In this document: positions 63,892 to 64,000 of the stretch, in pieces
How the letters are laid out: every line of letters starts with the position of its first letter
Numbering within the stretch: position 1 is the stretch's first letter
NCBI RefSeq assembly: GCF_026810505.1
Contig: NZ_CP101750.1
Location: forward strand, 7,986,515 to 8,050,514
Length of the DNA stretch: 64,000 nucleotides
Reading direction: 5' to 3'
Source of the DNA: Streptomyces sp. Je 1-369
GTDB lineage: Bacteria; Actinomycetota; Actinomycetes; Streptomycetales; Streptomycetaceae
Program-made: the position numbers and the translations under genes
Notes under the pieces: generated by a model
Told to the model about the DNA's origin: nothing
Seen by the model: only the letters and a program-made list of their open reading frames with translations
The model's database searches: none

Positions 63892-64000
63892 ATGAACTTG
63901 GTGGAACGTGGTGAAGAACTTTCGGTCATGGAACACATGCTCGACTCAACCGAGAGCGGGCATGGCGGCGTCCTTCTGGTGAGCGGCGCCGTCGCCAGCG
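63892..64000 (+). CDS. N-terminus of a LAL-type LuxR regulator, cut by the window edge
   Basis: Thirty-six codons from an ATG at 63892, preceded by GGGGAGAAG. The order LVERGEELSVMEHMLDSTES then GHGGVLLVSGAVAS leads straight into the Walker A motif, the usual start of large ATP-binding LuxR (LAL/MalT-like) regulators of about 900 residues. The Walker A lysine and everything after are outside the window. Confidence 0.7.
   Translation, partial: MNLVERGEELSVMEHMLDSTESGHGGVLLVSGAVAS

Overview
The window looks like Streptomyces chromosomal DNA, or that of a very close relative. It is strongly GC-rich, uses many GTG starts and ATGA/GTGA stop-start overlaps, and carries a CebR-type operator, LacI/GntR-controlled sugar ABC operons and actinobacterial glycogen genes. 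The theme is uptake and breakdown of plant and microbial carbohydrates, interrupted by a small foreign-looking patch and by a peptide-export locus.

Layout. 1-2.2 kb: a secreted GH10 xylanase behind a perfect CebR operator. 2.3-7.3 kb: debris of a mobile element (integrase and partner-protein remnants), an AlkC-type DNA glycosylase, and an MFS efflux gene duplicated together with its structured 5' leader; the second copy is broken. 7.3-16.1 kb: a PhyH-type dioxygenase, an AraC/GyrI regulator, a glycine-rich secreted protein, panD coupled to a racemase-like gene, a proline-rich small protein, a CE7 acetyl esterase, a LysM/M23 cell-wall hydrolase and a DMT permease. 16.3-19.6 kb: an FhuF-like Fe-S protein and the glgM-glgC pair. 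19.6-28.3 kb: a YtfQ/YtfR/YtfT/YjfF-like ABC transporter, a LacI regulator and a secreted PA14-GH2 enzyme, together a plausible galactofuranoside-use locus. 29-35.3 kb: two NHLM-type peptide-export ABC proteins, a membrane-fusion protein and a 75-residue double-glycine precursor. 35.8-41 kb: a wax ester synthase/DGAT, an unusual SDR, a 57-residue unknown protein and a nitroreductase-hemerythrin fusion. 40.8-50.7 kb: a LacI-controlled ABC operon with a GH5-like enzyme and a GH38 alpha-mannosidase. 50.8-51.9 kb: a frameshifted membrane protein ending in a heptamer repeat. 51.9-60.8 kb: a GntR-controlled operon for oxidative L-fucose catabolism. 60.8-64 kb: a lipase-maturation-factor-like membrane protein, a repeat-tailed lipoprotein, and the start of a large LuxR-type (LAL) regulator.

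How the genes work together. Each sugar locus follows the same plan: a local repressor with nearby palindromes, a lipoprotein-dependent ABC importer, and hydrolases or dehydrogenases matched to the imported sugar. No general ATPase gene accompanies the 42-45 kb importer, so it probably shares an MsiK-like ATPase encoded elsewhere.

The most interesting items are (i) the precursor at 35.0-35.25 kb, whose predicted core has no Cys, aromatic or basic residue but has a C-terminal glycine zipper, beside dedicated export genes and no modification enzyme; (ii) the duplicated MFS leader, in which conserved blocks can form either local hairpins or a long-range helix; and (iii) several compact operators that could be tested directly.
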